In this document: piece after piece, positions 62,001 to 64,000 of the stretch
Position numbering within the stretch: the stretch's first letter is position 1
Layout of the letters: each line of letters opens with the position of its first letter
From: Physella acuta
Taxonomy: Eukaryota; Mollusca; Gastropoda; Physidae
Direction of reading: 5' to 3'
NCBI RefSeq assembly: GCF_028476545.1
Contig: NW_026733187.1
Coordinates: 62,001-126,000, forward strand
DNA: 64,000 nt
Program-made: the position numbers and the translations under genes
Notes under the pieces: generated by a model
The model's database searches: none
The model's input: the letters and a program-made list of their open reading frames with translations, nothing else
What the model was told of the DNA's origin: nothing

Positions 62001-64000
62001 CAGAGAAGAAGAAACCGGACTACAATTGTAATAACTCGGGTGCGTACATGACCAAACCTTTCATCGAGAAAACAATCCCCCAGGTATTTTTTAACGTGTG
62101 CTTTTCAGTAAAGAGCTACCAACCTCAAAACCACACCTATGATGAGGTTAAATCAGAACTCTCAAATCAGGATCTAACCCAAAAACCAAACGTTCCTAAT
62201 GGAATACCAGAAACTGTAGCCCCGGCTCCAGCAAAAGAAAGCACGGCAGCTGTTGAACAAGATCAAAGCTGGAACGCTCTACCTCCGCCTGAGCGTGGAG
62301 CAGCGAACGACCGGTTGGTTCAGAAACAAGTCATTCGTTCTTCTCGTTTTGGTCGACATTTCCTGACCAAAACACCACATGAAGCAGTCCTTGCGTGTAG
62401 AAACAGAAACAACGAGGTGTGTTCGCAGCTGAGGCAGGACATTGCAAGTTCCTCTGCGAACGATACCTCGAGAGGGCTCCGCGGGGAGGATTCGTCCTGC
62501 AGCACTCAGCGTAGATTCCACACCAGCAGAAGCTGCGCACGGCGTTCAACGCGACACCTTGAATGCATCCACGAAGGGGTGGAGCCTTCCCCTTCGCATT
62601 CGAGTCTCTCAGAACAAACGCGACGTGATGAACGCGATGACATCTACACGACCCGTCTTCCCAATCACACACATCCACAAGTGTACAAACACAGGTCAGT
62701 CGAAAGAAAATACGAGACTCCACACCGCCGAAGATGTAGTGAGAATTCATTCCAACCAAGATCTAGCGAAGCCACCGGCGATGCTAGATATAACGAAACT
62801 CTACCATCTAGAAATAAAGGCACGCATATTGAACCCAACGGTACATTTGTTAAAAATGAAGAAAATGACCCTCATGGATCTAATAGACCCCGTACTAATT
62901 CTGTGGATCGCCACGTTGACAATCCAGCTCCACCCAGGTACTCTGACGTACCTGGATATATCGGCACTAATCTGACACCTGAATACTTTGGAACTACACC
63001 TGGAGGCGTGATAGGACCAGGAGCCTTTAGGGCTAGTCTAACACCTGAATGCTTTGGTACTACTTTAACGCCTTATTATTTTGGCGCTGCCTTGACGCCT
63101 GGAGTCATTGGTACTAATCTGACAACAGGGCGTCTGGGTATTAATCTAACACCTGGTAGCCTGGGTAGTACCCTAACACCTGGAGGCTTTGGTCCTACCA
63201 TAATAACTGGAGGCCTAGGTCCTACCCTAACACCTGGAGGCCTTAGTACTAATTTAACACCAGGAGGCGATACTAATATAGCACCTGGAGGCATTGGTAA
63301 TAATATGGCACCTGGAGGCCTTACTACTACCCTAACACCTGGAGGCTTTAGTACTAATTTAGCACCTGAAACCCTTGGTGCTAATATAGCACCTGGGGAC
63401 CCTGATACTAATCTAGCACATGGCAGCCTTGCTGCTACCCTATTACCCGGAAGCCTTGTCTCTACTCTAACACCTGGAGGCCTTGGTAATACCCAGACAC
63501 CCGGAGGCCTTGTCCCTAACTTAATACCTGGAAGCCTAGTCCCCACCCTCACACCTGAATACTTTGGAGCTACTCCGATGCCAGGATATTTCGGTACACC
63601 TCTAACCCCCGAATACTTCGCCTCGCGAAAAACAACCAAACACATCGACGCGCTTGCAGAATCCAAAGACAATACCACGCCTATCGTACCAACAACTACA
63701 GTCACGACAAACCCCGATATCGGCCATATCCCAGCACTCACAAACGGAAGTGTTGCTCAGTACCTCACTCCTTGGAGTGGAATGCGCTGCCTTTTTGACG
63801 GTAACACGCAAGCTCCTGCAAAAAACTTTTTTCCTACGAGATTGTCTTTTGACGACCAAGCTGGTTTACAGAAATTGTACCAAACTCCTTTTGCCGTACA
63901 ATGCTCTGCCGGGTTCGAGAAAGGCGATAGTGGAGATGGTAAGGGAGAATCTAGTTCCCGTCATTACTGTGGTAATGGTGGATCTTACGACTCGCAGACT
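56075..64000 (+). CDS. Giant uncharacterised protein, at least 2642 residues, 3' end outside the window
   Basis: One reading frame stays open for 7926 bp to the last base. It starts at the first ATG after an in-frame TAG (56069-56071). A second ATG ten codons later (56105, gcgaccATGG) has the better Kozak context and may be the real start. I read every codon and found no stop and no need for an intron. The N-terminal 200 residues are basic. About residues 885-948 are six 11-residue repeats ([11 protein letters not shown]). Residues 1583-1711 hold seven CPC motifs in 28-residue repeats. Residues 2290-2514 hold about 25 nine-residue LTPGGLGTN-like repeats. Many Cys and Ser occur between. No signal peptide, membrane segment or known domain was recognised. 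GC and CpG content are clearly above the neighbours. The function is unknown. Confidence 0.85.
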   Translation, partial: MVGKQGQQATMVKRQQQAVLGRTGQTPEPRKPVPSRNLNNAPDLFPARQTHYHAQKTSARKLPSMPVSDVIKELKRKSMPTSLSKRNSATMDLMKRQLVREKSCRELQLLKRASSVSCACDMTLNDADKQYLKTQLSIWLPCVLKRPSLSDLEAAIAQMGSRILRNVSKFQLLDYNAQLSMSKAQRNFFRRCHRNQRKSRHPLYYPLFFHSRPASVTDVNANVKGDGELLVAKKTQKETSGERKDWRHALMKEDVEVPWPERNTGQIDASRQRALPGIKKMIVLPDWFFRVLEDDAFIDIAPAGTELVPNFLELEDMITFPRRLAVRNIPLCHSGGDGVNLVTFVEQRSQVQVTSLNAECQKSRDAMLPKIDKSVINVTHQRKSSNEITSKPSLVLVSHSVKDSLEAESNETEEDHDTVDDLFPLERCLSFSHHWKTAAGDMNTKSSTQFSLKRSKIMDQIFRKRNRKRDKASTVETDENRSRPVNQPNAHNFGNIRTTSVKKDEQVGNSSDSCPHIDTEIKTSAGCFNRSWNNLIQTDNSFSAGDSCTGKTDNTLEERQRKRASKASKAGSSKRKDRGRRVAGDGASGVITQHAVSEQPQLQPPDTQANLKFVRFVDQCPSDLPKVKDRSNSSLHGNENVIEYSGKYLLDDVAGSQEFLAEATPIRDVYLVHRKDSEEVTCHKSDMSFLRGLVDQKKDPPDPKENLLHDPARQALTDFIREQWRSGSRTDQVDDLPARGDTGELHSQALSPTCEEISCDSSPDSLRREIGELYADIMQRYKKDILGQDFKSRYLKNKRHKNSLDPKYANEDLRSPTEIINVYTANVNTQESQSDSEQNEVSKCQVTSTNEDMSPTITRLFNRYLNPVVVQEPVAVRDEMEKMTPQPIKSLDKMLPQPIKSLDKMLPQPIKSLDKVLPQPTKSLDTMLQQPIKSMEKMPPQPTTSLGTAEILCLFDQILDSYAKLDCESDGNLPESRTYTFNSSGWRVGPGPQAVEHDDAVVKDPHGCLQPLADVSKTRTKMYVFPQKEAASLDKNWDDLGLPGFYPVLRFDETDETQNRQYSDTEESEGPPPLKKLASEFAQGSFPANAMDSIDEAAVSDLDQMKRAPSREQEPKQPSNVSSQKSNQNHLSIPQSATNESASNRHEFQTSKLSTANPVEPAHSNPHALGQQAPTYNTPYDHDIQSGLHSPRFSRMSFGMQTSRYNHPEAGTSYSKQISPRHSLHDASTMFSCSKFRADDVDLQYTPALCRTPSLICADLKSRQICFDPCEKLTSPRPERYASNLLSQSNPYSCSPCRKSQTTFPRPRLRCDIKQDRGSYCRRPETAKTCFKRNVCCDRLQSAKTSGYSPYERRSCEYFHSPTSKRLSAVDSFIHSEAAESKKELDSASKMDETLGRKLCEIQRETLAYISQVLSTWQDDCRCRRNPTDDAVTSVLRDLPRACRSRNYDKPRISKTTLDVSPNPPYPSPPCESRKQFPCTFDDMCSPRRKPSSRQWKVTKGCQAEMDSLKKSPNPCQQGVAHSAIQTCACLSKPDGLCLCGTLSDRPKCSVKLVCRKEVDPCPGYQSSRELRKTSDRYVKSSCPCAQDNEPSEKVTCPCAKGKPYEKATYQSNKDNEDRDKTNCPCAKSNELYDKATYQSNEASEPYKKSTCPCAKDNKPYDRSTYLSYKGHDLFEKTTCPCLKANEPQEKIIYPSTKAGESHAKTTCPCEKLTPKVTKINKKCQIGNAGLRTGEPIFTNGKTLGKIICRKQVDECGRSATECWTTDVCEDSELTPTSSATAEPPSNKRDAGYRDTASDTIAEISTFQSDCKMCKKSPVTKFSEPSTSCFPTQPNCALCEPRDSCSDFNVLQVDKFNKIIAKSRRPIVHIRYKAKKMTKSPSCTNIGTYKKESTEKSMKNLAEELKVKIEEIITKSKILQKEANKVKRGQTSCTPKNETGNESQTSYSCYQIELNDSLDELKKKLSNICSKHCLNTEKKKPDYNCNNSGAYMTKPFIEKTIPQVFFNVCFSVKSYQPQNHTYDEVKSELSNQDLTQKPNVPNGIPETVAPAPAKESTAAVEQDQSWNALPPPERGAANDRLVQKQVIRSSRFGRHFLTKTPHEAVLACRNRNNEVCSQLRQDIASSSANDTSRGLRGEDSSCSTQRRFHTSRSCARRSTRHLECIHEGVEPSPSHSSLSEQTRRDERDDIYTTRLPNHTHPQVYKHRSVERKYETPHRRRCSENSFQPRSSEATGDARYNETLPSRNKGTHIEPNGTFVKNEENDPHGSNRPRTNSVDRHVDNPAPPRYSDVPGYIGTNLTPEYFGTTPGGVIGPGAFRASLTPECFGTTLTPYYFGAALTPGVIGTNLTTGRLGINLTPGSLGSTLTPGGFGPTIITGGLGPTLTPGGLSTNLTPGGDTNIAPGGIGNNMAPGGLTTTLTPGGFSTNLAPETLGANIAPGDPDTNLAHGSLAATLLPGSLVSTLTPGGLGNTQTPGGLVPNLIPGSLVPTLTPEYFGATPMPGYFGTPLTPEYFASRKTTKHIDALAESKDNTTPIVPTTTVTTNPDIGHIPALTNGSVAQYLTPWSGMRCLFDGNTQAPAKNFFPTRLSFDDQAGLQKLYQTPFAVQCSAGFEKGDSGDGKGESSSRHYCGNGGSYDSQT
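58719..58918 (+). repeat. 33-bp in-frame tandem repeat ([11 protein letters not shown])n in the giant frame
   Basis: Six units with in-frame substitutions (D/E, V/M, I/T, K/T). The period is exactly 33 bp, so the frame is kept. Confidence 0.95.
60821..61207 (+). repeat. 84-bp cysteine repeat (CPCAK...YQS) in the giant frame
   Basis: Seven CPC motifs (five CPCA, one CPCL, one CPCE). After the first, most are 27-28 residues apart. The unit splits into two 14-residue halves, CPCAKxNExYxKxT and YQSNKxxExxxKxT. Such CPC spacing could bind metal or form disulphides; this is inference. Confidence 0.85.
62942..63615 (+). repeat. 27-bp in-frame repeat (LTPGGLGTN)n in the giant frame
   Basis: About 25 nine-residue units with consensus L-T-P-G-G-L/F-G-x-T/N. 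They are flanked by a variant LTPEYFGT at both ends of the block. Divergence is higher than in the 33-bp repeat, so it is older or less homogenised. Confidence 0.9.

Noticed and set aside
56230-62759. Many minus-strand and alternate plus-strand frames of 60-190 codons
   Set aside because: All are shadows of the single giant plus-strand frame; their composition mirrors its GC-rich codons.

Overview
The window looks like nuclear DNA of an invertebrate animal, most likely a mollusc (a gastropod is my best guess). It is AT-rich and intron-dense, with long TA microsatellites, several hAT-type MITEs, a Helitron-like element, a Ginger-like transposon, tRNA-derived SINEs and a gag-only LTR element. 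The phylum is inferred from this repeat mix and from ortholog similarity recalled from memory; no search was run.

Layout. 1-2531: the 3' part of an LTR element (Gag frame, polypurine tract, 3' LTR). 2532-8141: intergenic, with a TA tract and G-run MITEs. 8142-22657, minus strand: a complete 23-exon gene for COG7, a subunit of the conserved oligomeric Golgi complex. Its first coding exon appears to hold only the ATG and is separated from exon 2 by a 3.2-kb Helitron-like element carrying seven 342-bp satellite units. 22658-25492: intergenic. 25493-50123, minus strand: a complete 26-exon gene for L-fucose kinase (FCSK/FUK). Every exon phase closes, giving 1093 codons plus a stop. 50124-56071: intergenic, with a tRNA-His-like sequence, a large palindrome and two adjacent MITEs with target-site duplications. 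56075-64000, plus strand: one uninterrupted reading frame of 2642 codons that runs off the window. It has no stop in the window, so it is easily missed. It is CpG-rich and contains three internal repeat regions, and I do not recognise its family.

COG7 and FCSK both serve glycosylation: FCSK salvages fucose toward GDP-fucose, and COG tethers the vesicles that recycle Golgi glycosyltransferases. They lie in tandem on one strand. Whether this means co-regulation cannot be told from the sequence.

The most unusual signal is in the FCSK introns. At least six of them (introns 1, 6, 10, 12, 13 and 23) carry extra copies of the authentic exon-end/5' splice-site junction of the exon just upstream, so the true donor is followed by 1 to about 30 near-identical decoy donors. 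Acceptor ends are duplicated too, one of them in frame (exon 9, 63 bp). I know of no name for this pattern. The giant frame at the right end is the second main observation.
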